7,482 bases of DNA. Source: Chloroflexota bacterium (GTDB lineage Bacteria > Chloroflexota > Limnocylindria > Limnocylindrales > CSP1-4). The stretch is taken from contig PMJT01000238.1 of assembly GCA_003158495.1 (NCBI GenBank), positions 16,224-23,705 on the forward strand. Reading direction: 5' to 3'. The position numbers and the translations under genes are program-made. Below the pieces are notes generated by a model that saw only the letters and a list, made by a program, of their open reading frames with translations, made no database searches and had not been told where the DNA came from. Below, in pieces: positions 1 to 7,012 of the stretch (position 1 is its first letter; every line of letters begins with the position of its first letter).

Positions 1-1269
1 GCCGGGCTCGAGCTGGTCGCCGTTCATAGCGATGCACATCGAGCAGCCCGACTCGCGCCACTCGGCGCCGGCCGCGGTGAAGATCTCGTTGAGGCCCTCG
101 CTCTCGGCCTGGCGCTTGACCTGCTGCGATCCGGGGACAACGAGGACGCGAAGTCCGTCGGCGATGTGGCGGCCCTTGAGCACCGAGGCGGCGGCCCGCA
201 TGTCTTCGATTCGGCCGTTGGTGCATGAGCCGATGAAGACGACGTCGAGCTTCTGGCCGGCGATCGCCTGGCCGGGCTGGAGGCCCATGTAGGCGAGGGC
301 GCGCTCGAGGTCGGCCGAGGCGGCCGGCCCGACTTCGGCCGACGTTGGGACGCGGCCGCCGATCCCGATCCCCATGCCCGGGTTGGTGCCGTAGGTGACC
401 ATTGGTTCGAGCGCGTCGCCGTCGATGACGATAGTTCGGTCGTATGGGGCACCTGCGTCGGTCGGCAGCTTGCGCCAGGCGGCGACCGCCTCGTCCCAGG
501 CCGCTCCCTGCGGCGCGAACTTGCGACCCTTGAGGTAGGCGAAAGCGGTCTCGTCGGGGGCGATGAGGCCGGCGCGAGCGCCGCCCTCGATGGACATGTT
601 GCAAACCGTCATCCGCTCTTCCATCGACAGAGCCCGGATGGCGTCGCCGGTGAATTCGAAGACGTGGCCGGTCCCGCCGCCGACGCCGATCCTGGCGATC
701 AGGGCGAGGATGATGTCCTTGGCCCCGACTCCCGGCTGGAGGCGGCCCGTGATCTTCACTTCGAACGTCTTGGGTTGGCGCTGGAGCAGCGTCTGTGTGG
801 CCAGGACCATCTCGATCTCGCTCGTCCCGATGCCGAAGGCCAGGGCCCCGAAGGCGCCGTGCGTGGCCGTGTGGGAGTCGCCGCAGACGATGGTCATGCC
901 CGGCTGCGTGAGCCCAAGCTCCGGTCCGATTACGTGGACGATGCCGCGCGACGCCGAGCCCTTGCCGTAGAAGGGGATGCCGAACTCGCGGCAGTTCTCC
1001 TCGATCTGGGCAAGTTGCTTGCGGGCCAGCTCGTCCAGAATCGGCAGCGACGGATCCAGCGTGGGGATCGAGTGGTCCGCGGTGGCCACGGTCTGGCCGG
1101 GCCGGCGAACCTTGAGCCCGCGCTCGCGCAGGCCGGTGAATGCTTGCGGGCTGGTGACCTCGTGAACGAGGTGTAGGTCGATCGCGAGGATTGCCGGCGC
1201 GCCGGGCTCGGACGCCGTGACGTGGGCGTCCCAGATCTTCTCTACAAGGGTGCGCGGTCTGTCGGCCAT
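1..1269 (-). CDS. leuC: 3-isopropylmalate dehydratase large subunit LeuC (3' end cut by window)
   Basis: This is the large, iron-sulphur subunit of isopropylmalate isomerase. With LeuD it converts 2-isopropylmalate to 3-isopropylmalate in leucine biosynthesis in the cytoplasm. The 423 visible residues begin MADRPRTLVEKIWDAH, as LeuC proteins usually do, and continue with the aconitase-family segments TADHSTPT, GDSHTATHGAFG and YGTNPGMG. The three 4Fe-4S ligands are present: Cys349 in GSCTNGR, and Cys409 and Cys412 in CSMC. The family is usually about 465-470 residues, so roughly 45 C-terminal residues lie beyond base 1, probably followed by leuD. The start at 1269 fits the family N-terminus and has a weak purine stretch (GAGAG) five bases upstream. 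An in-frame ATG at 1302 would add 11 residues but has no ribosome binding site. It lies downstream of the glycosidase gene on the same strand, 147 bases away, so it may have its own promoter. No frameshift or missing residue was seen. Confidence 0.96.
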   Translation of the reverse strand, partial: MADRPRTLVEKIWDAHVTASEPGAPAILAIDLHLVHEVTSPQAFTGLRERGLKVRRPGQTVATADHSIPTLDPSLPILDELARKQLAQIEENCREFGIPFYGKGSASRGIVHVIGPELGLTQPGMTIVCGDSHTATHGAFGALAFGIGTSEIEMVLATQTLLQRQPKTFEVKITGRLQPGVGAKDIILALIARIGVGGGTGHVFEFTGDAIRALSMEERMTVCNMSIEGGARAGLIAPDETAFAYLKGRKFAPQGAAWDEAVAAWRKLPTDAGAPYDRTIVIDGDALEPMVTYGTNPGMGIGIGGRVPTSAEVGPAASADLERALAYMGLQPGQAIAGQKLDVVFIGSCTNGRIEDMRAAASVLKGRHIADGLRVLVVPGSQQVKRQAESEGLNEIFTAAGAEWRESGCSMCIAMNGDQLEPG

Positions 1270-1416
1270 GGTTTCTCTCGCGATTCGATAGTCCCGCCTC
1301 ATCGGCTGGCGCAGGCCAGCCGCGCGGACGGGGGTGTTCGAGGTTACCAGAACGCGTCAAATCGCGACCGATGGGCCGCCCGCCGGCTCGCCCGGGAAGC
1401 AATTGACTGGGTGCGG
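1270..1416 (-). promoter_or_regulatory. leuC leader / intergenic gap with an 8-bp hairpin
   Basis: This 147-base gap separates the glycosidase stop from the leuC start. On the minus strand it contains a TTGACG box (1360-1355) and a TAACCT box (1346-1341). They are only eight bases apart, so they do not form one canonical -35/-10 pair. Nearer leuC is a perfect 8-bp inverted repeat, CGGCTGGC (1303-1310) and GCCAGCCG (1315-1322), with a GCAG loop. Neither strand has a T-run after it, so it is not a standard intrinsic terminator. I found no leader peptide rich in leucine codons. A leuC promoter here is plausible but is inferred mainly from gap length. Confidence 0.3.
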
Positions 1417-3951
1417 CTACGACAGCTCGAACTCGCGGCGCAGGCTGATGTCGCGCGAAGAACGCCCGACCGCGACCTCGAAGCGGCCGGGCTCGATGCG
1501 CCACGAGTGGTGGGCGGTGTCCCAGTAGGCCAGGTCGCGGTCCTCGAGCGCCATTGCCAGCTCGGCGACTTCCCCGGGCGCGAGCCGGACTACGGAGAAG
1601 CCCTTGAGCTCGCGCTGCGGCCGCGGCACGGAGCTCTCGAGATCGGCGACGTAGACCTGGACGACTTCCTTGCCGGGGCGTGAGCCGGTGTTGCGGAGCC
1701 GGATGCGGAGTTCCAGCGGCTCGCCCGGGGCTCGGCCCTCGGAGGCCAGTTCGAGCGACTCGAACTCGAAGGTGGTGTAGCCGAGGCCGTGCCCGAAGGG
1801 GAAACGCGGCTCGACGCCTGCGGCATCGAAGGCGCGGTAGCCGATGTTGACGCCTTCGCGGTACTCGAGCACTTCGTTTGGACCGGGCGTCAGGTCGTAG
1901 GCGGGATAGTCGACGGCGCGGCGAGCGATCGTGACCGGCAGGCGGCCACCCGGCTCGGCGATCCCGAGCAGGACGTCGGCAAGCGCGTGGCCGAACTCCT
2001 GGCCGGGAAGCCAGGCATAAATGATGGCGGCCACTTCGTCGGCCCACGGCAGGTGCATCGGGCAGCCGGCGTTGACCACGACGATCGTCCTGTGGTTTGC
2101 TGCGGCGACGCGCTCCACCAGTTCGTTCTGGCGGCCGGGCAGCGTGACCGTCTTGCGGTCGCGACCCTCGGTCTCCCAAGCTTCGTCGTTGCCGACTACC
2201 ACGATCGCCACGTCGGCCGAAGCTGCCGCGGCGACGGCGGCTGCCATCAGGTCCGTGGCAGCCGGGGCGGCGCAGCCGAGGGCCATAAGGCTCGGGTCGT
2301 TGCTGACGGAGTGGGCTTCGGCAACGACCAGCACGGGCCTGCCGGCCTCGAGCTCGAAGGCGGCGCCGTGCTCTCTGCCCTCGAACAGTGCAGTTGGAAT
2401 GTCGACGCCGGCCGGAGCCGCCCATTGGTCGGCGCCGAGCTTGCCGTCGACGAAGAAACGCTGCCCTCCGAGGCCGCGCATGGCGATCTTGTGGGGGCCG
2501 TCCATCTCCGGCGTGAACCGGGCCGACAGCCGGGCGAAGAAGTTGTCCTGCGCCACGCCGACCGGCAGGTCGCCGAACATGTGGAGCGTGCTCGACGGCA
2601 CGTTGTAGCGGGCGATCGGCCGCCCAACCGGCTCCTGGCCGGCCCACCACTCGACCGTGAGACCGGGCTGGCCCTCCAGGTCTGTCAGGCCCATCCGGGT
2701 CAGCGGCGGCAGGAATAGGTCGATCCCGGGACCTGGTTCGTGCACGACTTCCACGCTCGGCGGCAACGCCGCGCGCATGCCTTCCACGGGGCTGACGGCG
2801 TACGGGGCGTCGATGTGGGCGGCGCCCCCGCCCTGGATGCACGGCGTCGCCGCATTGGGCCCGACGACGGCCACTCGTCGAAGATCGGCCGTGGCCAGGG
2901 GCAGGATGTCGTCGTGGTTGGAGAGCAGCACGAACGACTCGGCGGCAGCGCGCCGGACCAGGGCGGCGCCCTCCGGGTCCGAGAGCAGGACCGGAGTCGA
3001 CCCTTCGGGCGCCCGCGTGGCGGCGCCGCCGGCTTCGGCGGTCGCGTCCGGGGCGCCTTCCCGGAGCGCGCCGGTGCGAGCGGCGAGGGTCAGAATTCGG
3101 GCCGCGGCCCGGTTGAGCGTCCCTTCGTCAACTTCGCCCCGTCGGACGGCGGTGGCCAGATGCGGCCCCAGTTGTTTCGCCGGCCCGGGCATCTCCAGGT
3201 CCAGCCCGGTCATGACCTCGAGCGTGTCGTTGGTGGCGTGCCAGTCCGACATGAGCACGCCATCCCAACCCCATTCGTCGCGGAGAATGCCACCGACCAA
3301 CTCCTGGTTGCCGGTGCAATGGACGCCGTTGACGCGGTTGTACGCCGCCATCATCGACCAGGCCCCGGCCCCCGCCGCGGCCTCGAACGGGACCAGGTAG
3401 ACCTCGCGCAGCGTCCGTTCGTCGATGATGCAGTTGACCGTCGTCCGGCGCGTCTCGGAGTCGTTGCCGACGAAATGCTTGGGGCAGGCGGCGACGTCCT
3501 GCGACTGCATGCCGGCCACATACGCAGCGCCGAGCTTGGCCGCGAGGACCGGATCCTCCGAATAGGACTCGAAGACGCGGCCGCCGAGGGGCGATCGGAC
3601 GAGGTTGATCACCGGGCCGAGCATGTAGTCCACGCCGGCGCGCTTGGCCTCGAAACCGATCCGCTTGGCGACCTGGGCGACGAGGGCCACGTCCCAGGTC
3701 GCGCCGAGGCCCGTGCCACACGGAGTGCACGTGGCGCTCGAACCCTCCGGGAAGGTGACGCGACGCACGCCGTTGGGTCCGTCCAGCGTCAGCATCGGCT
3801 TCAGCCCGATGGAAGGGGCGCCGGCCGGGTGCCAGGCGTCGATTGCGCCCGTCAGGGCCGCCCGCTCTTCGATGCTGAGCGAATGGACCAACTCGTCGAT
3901 TCGCTCGCGAGTGACGGACTTCCGGGGCGGGCTCTCGTTCGACTCGGTCAT
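1417..3951 (-). CDS. Glycoside hydrolase family 3 beta-glycosidase with inserted PA14 domain
   Basis: This is a complete 844-residue GH3 enzyme, expected to hydrolyse beta-linked glucosides or related glycosides with retention. The barrel domain covers about residues 15-300. It includes the substrate-site Asp57 (DGPNGVR), Arg125, ESYSEDP, Lys158-His159 (KHFVGND) and the nucleophile Asp236 in VLMSDWHA. The alpha/beta sandwich (about 320-690) is interrupted by a PA14 domain at about 429-561. The likely acid/base is Glu595 in ETEGRDR. A fibronectin-III-like domain (about 740-835) ends the protein. The order matches PA14-containing GH3 beta-glucosidases such as the Kluyveromyces marxianus enzyme. 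No signal peptide is visible, so it is probably cytoplasmic and acts on imported substrates. I chose the start at 3951 because GGAAGGA lies just upstream. An in-frame ATG at 4023 would add 24 unconserved residues and would overlap the divergent control region. Exact substrate (glucose, xylose or a natural-product glycoside) is unknown. Confidence 0.93.
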   Translation of the reverse strand: MTESNESPPRKSVTRERIDELVHSLSIEERAALTGAIDAWHPAGAPSIGLKPMLTLDGPNGVRRVTFPEGSSATCTPCGTGLGATWDVALVAQVAKRIGFEAKRAGVDYMLGPVINLVRSPLGGRVFESYSEDPVLAAKLGAAYVAGMQSQDVAACPKHFVGNDSETRRTTVNCIIDERTLREVYLVPFEAAAGAGAWSMMAAYNRVNGVHCTGNQELVGGILRDEWGWDGVLMSDWHATNDTLEVMTGLDLEMPGPAKQLGPHLATAVRRGEVDEGTLNRAAARILTLAARTGALREGAPDATAEAGGAATRAPEGSTPVLLSDPEGAALVRRAAAESFVLLSNHDDILPLATADLRRVAVVGPNAATPCIQGGGAAHIDAPYAVSPVEGMRAALPPSVEVVHEPGPGIDLFLPPLTRMGLTDLEGQPGLTVEWWAGQEPVGRPIARYNVPSSTLHMFGDLPVGVAQDNFFARLSARFTPEMDGPHKIAMRGLGGQRFFVDGKLGADQWAAPAGVDIPTALFEGREHGAAFELEAGRPVLVVAEAHSVSNDPSLMALGCAAPAATDLMAAAVAAAASADVAIVVVGNDEAWETEGRDRKTVTLPGRQNELVERVAAANHRTIVVVNAGCPMHLPWADEVAAIIYAWLPGQEFGHALADVLLGIAEPGGRLPVTIARRAVDYPAYDLTPGPNEVLEYREGVNIGYRAFDAAGVEPRFPFGHGLGYTTFEFESLELASEGRAPGEPLELRIRLRNTGSRPGKEVVQVYVADLESSVPRPQRELKGFSVVRLAPGEVAELAMALEDRDLAYWDTAHHSWRIEPGRFEVAVGRSSRDISLRREFELS

Positions 3952-4116
3952 CGGGTCCTTCCGGGGGTCGTGGGCGGACTGGGTGAATCGTACTGCCGAA
4001 ATCGAAGGCCGGGGTCGCGTCATGGGGGATCACATGCGGCCGCGTGTGGCCTAACCTGTGGCCGTGCACCAAGTCCGCCGGCCTATCGGTGGAGCGGGGA
4101 GGTCAAGGGGGCAGCG
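3952..4116. promoter_or_regulatory. Divergent intergenic control region
   Basis: These 165 bases lie between the glycosidase start (minus strand) and the oxidoreductase operon start (plus strand), so both promoters should be here. On the minus strand TACGAT (3992-3987) resembles a -10 element 36 bases before the glycosidase start, but no good -35 precedes it. On the plus strand TAACCT (4052-4057) fits a TANNNT -10 element 60 bases before the oxidoreductase start, again with a poor -35. Ribosome binding sites are clear: GGAAGGA for the glycosidase, and the purine-rich stretch GGGGAGG then AAGGGGG before 4117. Both promoter boxes are weak matches and remain inferences. Confidence 0.45.
4031..4048. 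promoter_or_regulatory. Candidate operator: 18-base near-perfect palindrome
   Basis: CACATGCGGCCGCGTGTG reads as its own reverse complement except for one mismatched pair (positions 5 and 14). It lies between the two divergent genes, 80 bases from the glycosidase start and 69 bases from the oxidoreductase start. It sits directly upstream of the candidate -10 box at 4052-4057. Its size and GC centre resemble sites of dimeric regulators such as the LacI family, which often control GH3 genes. No regulator gene is visible in the window, so the binding protein is unknown. Confidence 0.4.
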
Positions 4117-4842
4117 ATGGTCGTCGCGAACGAGACATCAAGGGTCGGCGAGAGCTCGCCGGTGCCAGCCGGCGGAAGCAACGGCCACGGGACAGGGGCA
4201 GGCGCTTCGGACTCGGGCCCGGTGGCCTGGGGCGAAGGCCTGGCGTACCCGGAGTGGGTCCAGGGACTCCTGCCCGCGGTGCACGACGGCTTCAAGGCCG
4301 TGAACAAGTACGTCAGCGTGCCCGCTCTGAAGATGGGCCTGGGTTCGTACATGTCGAATCCGCTGACCGGCTACCTGATGGTCCTGCGGACCCGAGGCCG
4401 CAAGAGCGGGGAAATGCGCGACGCACCGCTTGGATACACGATCGTCGGCGAGCACGTCTACTGCATCGCCGGATTCGGCCGCCCGACGCACTGGTTCCAG
4501 AACGTCCTGGCCGATCCGCGAGTAGAGGTGATCCTGCCGGGCCGATCCTTCTCAGGCGTGGCCGAGGAGGTCGTCGACGCCGAGGAGCGCCGCCGCGTGA
4601 CGGCGCCCCTGATGCGAAGCATGGGCGTGATCGCGGGCATGTTCGGCATGGGCAACCCGTGGCGCGACACTCCGGAAGAGATTGCCCGTAAGTGCGAGGG
4701 CATGCCCCTGGTTCGCGTCCGGGCCACCGGCATCGCCGCCGGCCCGGAGGACCCGGGCGGCCGCTACTGGATAGTGCCGCTGGCGGCGAGTGTCGTCCTG
4801 GCCGCTTTCTGGCTGAGAAACAGGAGGCGCGGAAAGGCATGA
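4117..4842 (+). CDS. Deazaflavin (F420)-dependent nitroreductase-family oxidoreductase with C-terminal hydrophobic segment
   Basis: This 241-residue protein belongs to the Ddn-like split-barrel family that uses coenzyme F420 (or a related flavin) for hydride transfer. The core, about residues 60-205, shows the family pattern RTRGRKSG (91-98), RDAPLGY (101-107) and FGRPTHWFQNVLADPRVEV (120-138), the expected cofactor-binding region. It is longer than Mycobacterium tuberculosis Ddn (about 150 residues). The first ~37 residues are rich in Gly and Ser and look disordered. The C-terminus has a hydrophobic stretch, 217-233 (YWIVPLAASVVLAAFWL), followed by RNRRRGKA, suggesting a membrane tail. The start at 4117 follows a purine-rich ribosome binding site (AAGGGGG). 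The same frame stays open far upstream through the antisense of the glycosidase, but there is no better start in the gap. Its stop overlaps the next start (ATGA), so it leads an operon with membrane glycosyltransferases. The substrate is unknown; a quinone, lipid or polyprenol is possible but only inferred. Confidence 0.85.
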   Translation: MVVANETSRVGESSPVPAGGSNGHGTGAGASDSGPVAWGEGLAYPEWVQGLLPAVHDGFKAVNKYVSVPALKMGLGSYMSNPLTGYLMVLRTRGRKSGEMRDAPLGYTIVGEHVYCIAGFGRPTHWFQNVLADPRVEVILPGRSFSGVAEEVVDAEERRRVTAPLMRSMGVIAGMFGMGNPWRDTPEEIARKCEGMPLVRVRATGIAAGPEDPGGRYWIVPLAASVVLAAFWLRNRRRGKA

Positions 4843-6077
4843 CCCGCGAGAGCCTGGAGTCGAAGCCTGAGCCCGCGGTCGCGATCGGGCCGCGGGCGGG
4901 CCGATCGCGGGTCGCCCAGCTGCTTGCCCGGAAGCTGGCTCTGGGTCGGGCCATTCTGGCCCGTCTGTTCGACCAGAGGGACACAGTCAACAGACGCCTG
5001 ACGATCGGCCTCGGCGTCATTGCCGGCGCCGGTTGCCTTCTGGGTCTCCCGGATCAGCTCAACGCCTTCCCGCTTGGCAACGACATCGAGCTTCCGCTGC
5101 GCGCCGCTTCCCACTGGGCAAACGGGGGTCAGGCGTATCCCGCCTCGGCGATGCTCGTCCAAAGAGGGCCGGACCTGCCCTACCTCTATCCGCCTTTTCT
5201 CCTTCCGTTGATGGCGCCGATCGCGGCGCTGCCGCGCGATCTCGTGACGTCGCTCTGGCTGATCCTCTGCCTGGCCTGTGCCGTGTGGACATGCCGCAGG
5301 CTGAGCGTCCCCTGGCCGGCGGTCCCATTCCTTCTGGCTTGGCCGCCCTTCGCCGAAGGTCTGATCGTCGGCAACGTTCAGATCTTCTCGTTCGCTGCCT
5401 TCGTCGCTCTCTTCTACGAACCCGGCCCGGCGATCCTGCGGCCGAGGATGTTCCTTCCTGCCAGAGATGCAGTGAACGGTCTGCTGGCCGCAGTTGTCGG
5501 TGTGTTCAAGATCACGCAGGTTCTTCCCGGCCTCTATCTCGCCCGCAGCCGCTTGCGTGCGGCCGTGATCGGGGTGGCCGCAGTCGTGGCGATGGCGATC
5601 GCCATGCTGCCGCTCACCGGCATTGCTATCTACGGGGACTGGTTGGCCCAATTGCAGAGGGCAGCCGATCCCAACTGGATCGTCGGGGGCGTGGCCCTGG
5701 CTCGCCTCATCGGTATACCGGCGATCCCCTTGATGGCTCTGGGAATTGCGATAACGATGGCCGCTCGGGCGCGGGATGGTGGGGCCTGGATCGGAATTGC
5801 CCTCATCATCGCCACGCCTAGCGTCCACGGCTACACGTTCCTATTCTTGCTCCCCGGTCTGCTTACGATTCGCCGCGACTATGGGATCGTGCTCGCGACC
5901 CTGTTCCTGGGCGTCTATCACGGGGTGGCGTGGTGGCTCGCCTGGGCGATTGTTGTCTACCTCCTGTTTGCCTCGAGTCGCTGGTCCTGGATGCGCAGGC
6001 CCAACGATGTCGGGGCTGCGCGAGGTTCTGCCGAGCCGGAGCCGGAGCCGGCGCCGGCTAGTGTCGGGCTGCCGTGA
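4839..6077 (+). CDS. GT87/DUF2029-like multi-pass membrane glycosyltransferase (first of three)
   Basis: This 412-residue polytopic membrane protein has about ten hydrophobic helices between residues 54 and 378. It resembles GT-C fold glycosyltransferases of family GT87 (DUF2029), which typically move mannose or another sugar from a polyprenyl phosphate donor to an envelope glycan or glycolipid. Visible landmarks are Asp82 in LGNDIEL in the first outer loop, the usual place of the catalytic acidic residue. PYLYPPF follows (114-120), then GNVQIF (178-183) and Lys224 in FKITQVLP. The N-terminal ~50 residues are basic and probably cytoplasmic. The C-terminus is a soluble tail ending in an EPEPEPAPA repeat. 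The start overlaps the previous stop by four bases and has AGGAGG (4822-4827) and GGAAAGG (4831-4837) upstream. It is coupled to the next gene by GTGA. Family assignment rests on motif pattern and topology; donor and acceptor are unknown. Confidence 0.78.
   Translation: MTRESLESKPEPAVAIGPRAGRSRVAQLLARKLALGRAILARLFDQRDTVNRRLTIGLGVIAGAGCLLGLPDQLNAFPLGNDIELPLRAASHWANGGQAYPASAMLVQRGPDLPYLYPPFLLPLMAPIAALPRDLVTSLWLILCLACAVWTCRRLSVPWPAVPFLLAWPPFAEGLIVGNVQIFSFAAFVALFYEPGPAILRPRMFLPARDAVNGLLAAVVGVFKITQVLPGLYLARSRLRAAVIGVAAVVAMAIAMLPLTGIAIYGDWLAQLQRAADPNWIVGGVALARLIGIPAIPLMALGIAITMAARARDGGAWIGIALIIATPSVHGYTFLFLLPGLLTIRRDYGIVLATLFLGVYHGVAWWLAWAIVVYLLFASSRWSWMRRPNDVGAARGSAEPEPEPAPASVGLP
6033..6056 (+). 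repeat. Short in-frame GAGCCG hexamer repeat encoding a Glu-Pro tail
   Basis: Three exact GAGCCG units (6033-6038, 6039-6044, 6045-6050) are followed by one variant, GCGCCG (6051-6056). They fall in frame at the end of the first membrane glycosyltransferase gene and encode EPEPEPAP (residues 399-406). Because the unit is six bases, gain or loss of copies would keep the reading frame. The tail lies after the last membrane helix. Confidence 0.8.
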
Positions 6078-7012
6078 ACATTCCCAATCGCTGGGTCCGA
6101 TCCGATCGGTTCCGACAGGTCGCCTCGCGAGCACTTCTCGACGTTGGCCTCGCAGTGGGCGGGTCTCTCGCCCTGGCGTCGTTCGTCACCATCGCCGGAG
6201 ACCACGGCGGTCTCGGATACGACACGCCGTCGTACTGGGAGGCCGGTCGTCACGTCCTGGACGGAACTCCCCTTTACCAGCGTGACCCGTACACGACGCT
6301 GGCCCTGTACACCTACCCGCCGATCTTCGCCCAGCTTTGCGTGCCTTTCGCGCTCCTGCCGGAGCTCGTGTTTGCCTGGATGTCCCGCATCTTCGCGGTC
6401 CTTTGCCTGCGCTACATAACCGGATCGTGGCGAGCAACGGTTGTGAGTTGCATCTTCCTGCCCGTTCTAATCGAGCTCTCGATCGCGAACGTGACCCTGG
6501 AGCTGGCGGCCTGTCTGATGTTCGCGATGCGGGACCGTCGAGGCGCATATCTGTTGCCGTGGGCGGCGATGATCAAGTTCGGACCGGCGCTGCTGGTCCC
6601 GTACCTGTGGTTGCGCAAACCCGAGACGAGACTCCCGCTGGTCGTCGGAACGCTCGTCTTCCTGGCTGCCTGCCTGGCTTCGTTCGTGCTGGCACCCGCG
6701 GCGTGGTCCGACTACGTGAATATGCTCCGCTTCCAGAACGTGACCGCTCTCTCGGGCCAGGGAGTGATCAACCTGATCCCGTCCGGCGGGGGTGTCGATT
6801 TCGTCGCTCGTTTCGCGCTCGCCGGAGCCGTATCGGTCGTGGCTGCAGTATGGGGACGTGGCTGGCTGGCGTACGCGGCGGCTTCCATCACATGCCCGGT
6901 CATGGCATTCAGCCGGTTGGCTCCGCTCGTTGGCTTGTGGCGGTTCCGACGCCCGGCCGAGTTCCAGTCGCCCTCCGACCGCGAGGTCGCCGCGGGGGAG
7001 GCGTTGGCATGA
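6074..7012 (+). CDS. GT87/DUF2029-like membrane glycosyltransferase (second of three, short form)
   Basis: This 312-residue multi-pass membrane protein has about nine hydrophobic segments. Its layout matches the preceding gene: Asp50 in GLGYDTPSYW in the first outer loop, LYTYPPIF (78-85), IANVTLEL (137-144) and Lys168 in MIKFGPALLVPYL. It is therefore probably a diverged GT87-type sugar transferase using a lipid-linked donor. It starts at GTG, overlapping the previous stop as GTGA. It has no convincing ribosome binding site of its own, so translation probably depends on coupling. It is about 100 residues shorter than its upstream neighbour and ends soon after the segment SRLAPLVGLWRF, so it appears to lack the last one or two helices. 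There is no frameshift or internal stop. It could be a complete short variant or a partner subunit of its neighbours. Specificity is unknown. Confidence 0.72.
   Translation: MNIPNRWVRSDRFRQVASRALLDVGLAVGGSLALASFVTIAGDHGGLGYDTPSYWEAGRHVLDGTPLYQRDPYTTLALYTYPPIFAQLCVPFALLPELVFAWMSRIFAVLCLRYITGSWRATVVSCIFLPVLIELSIANVTLELAACLMFAMRDRRGAYLLPWAAMIKFGPALLVPYLWLRKPETRLPLVVGTLVFLAACLASFVLAPAAWSDYVNMLRFQNVTALSGQGVINLIPSGGGVDFVARFALAGAVSVVAAVWGRGWLAYAAASITCPVMAFSRLAPLVGLWRFRRPAEFQSPSDREVAAGEALA
6994..7001 (+). promoter_or_regulatory. Strong ribosome binding site for the third glycosyltransferase gene
   Basis: GGGGGAGG lies seven bases before the ATG at 7009, inside the end of the upstream gene. It is the clearest ribosome binding site in the operon and fixes the start at the ATGA overlap. 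It contrasts with the preceding gene, whose GTG start has no such site. Confidence 0.75.

Noticed and set aside
664..1176. Plus-strand open frames within the leuC region
   Set aside because: They are antisense to leuC, whose iron-sulphur cysteines and family motifs are all intact on the minus strand.
1371..1400. GC-rich stretch after the glycosidase stop as an intrinsic terminator
   Set aside because: Only short, competing stems of about 4 bp can be drawn and no T-run follows on the minus strand.
3949..4023. Upstream ATG at 4023 as the glycosidase start
   Set aside because: The 24 extra residues do not look like a signal peptide or a conserved segment, whereas the start at 3951 has a good ribosome binding site and leaves a normal promoter gap.
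3128..4072. 314-residue minus-strand open frame overlapping the glycosidase 5' part
   Set aside because: It is an out-of-frame shadow of the GH3 gene, with a very Arg-rich composition and no domain signal.
2740..4116. Long plus-strand open frame antisense to the glycosidase, continuous with the oxidoreductase frame
   Set aside because: The opposite strand encodes a well-conserved GH3 enzyme with catalytic motifs. The antisense translation is rich in Arg, Gly and His without recognisable domains, as expected for GC-rich antisense frames. The oxidoreductase has a good start and ribosome binding site at 4117.
4765..4842. C-terminal hydrophobic segment of the oxidoreductase as the signal sequence of a separate small protein
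   Set aside because: It is in frame with the oxidoreductase core and has no start codon or ribosome binding site of its own.
4764..5828. 354-residue minus-strand open frame opposite the first membrane glycosyltransferase gene
   Set aside because: The plus strand gives a coherent multi-helix membrane protein with GT87 landmarks and operon overlaps. The minus-strand product is polar and low in complexity, typical of an antisense frame to a hydrophobic protein.
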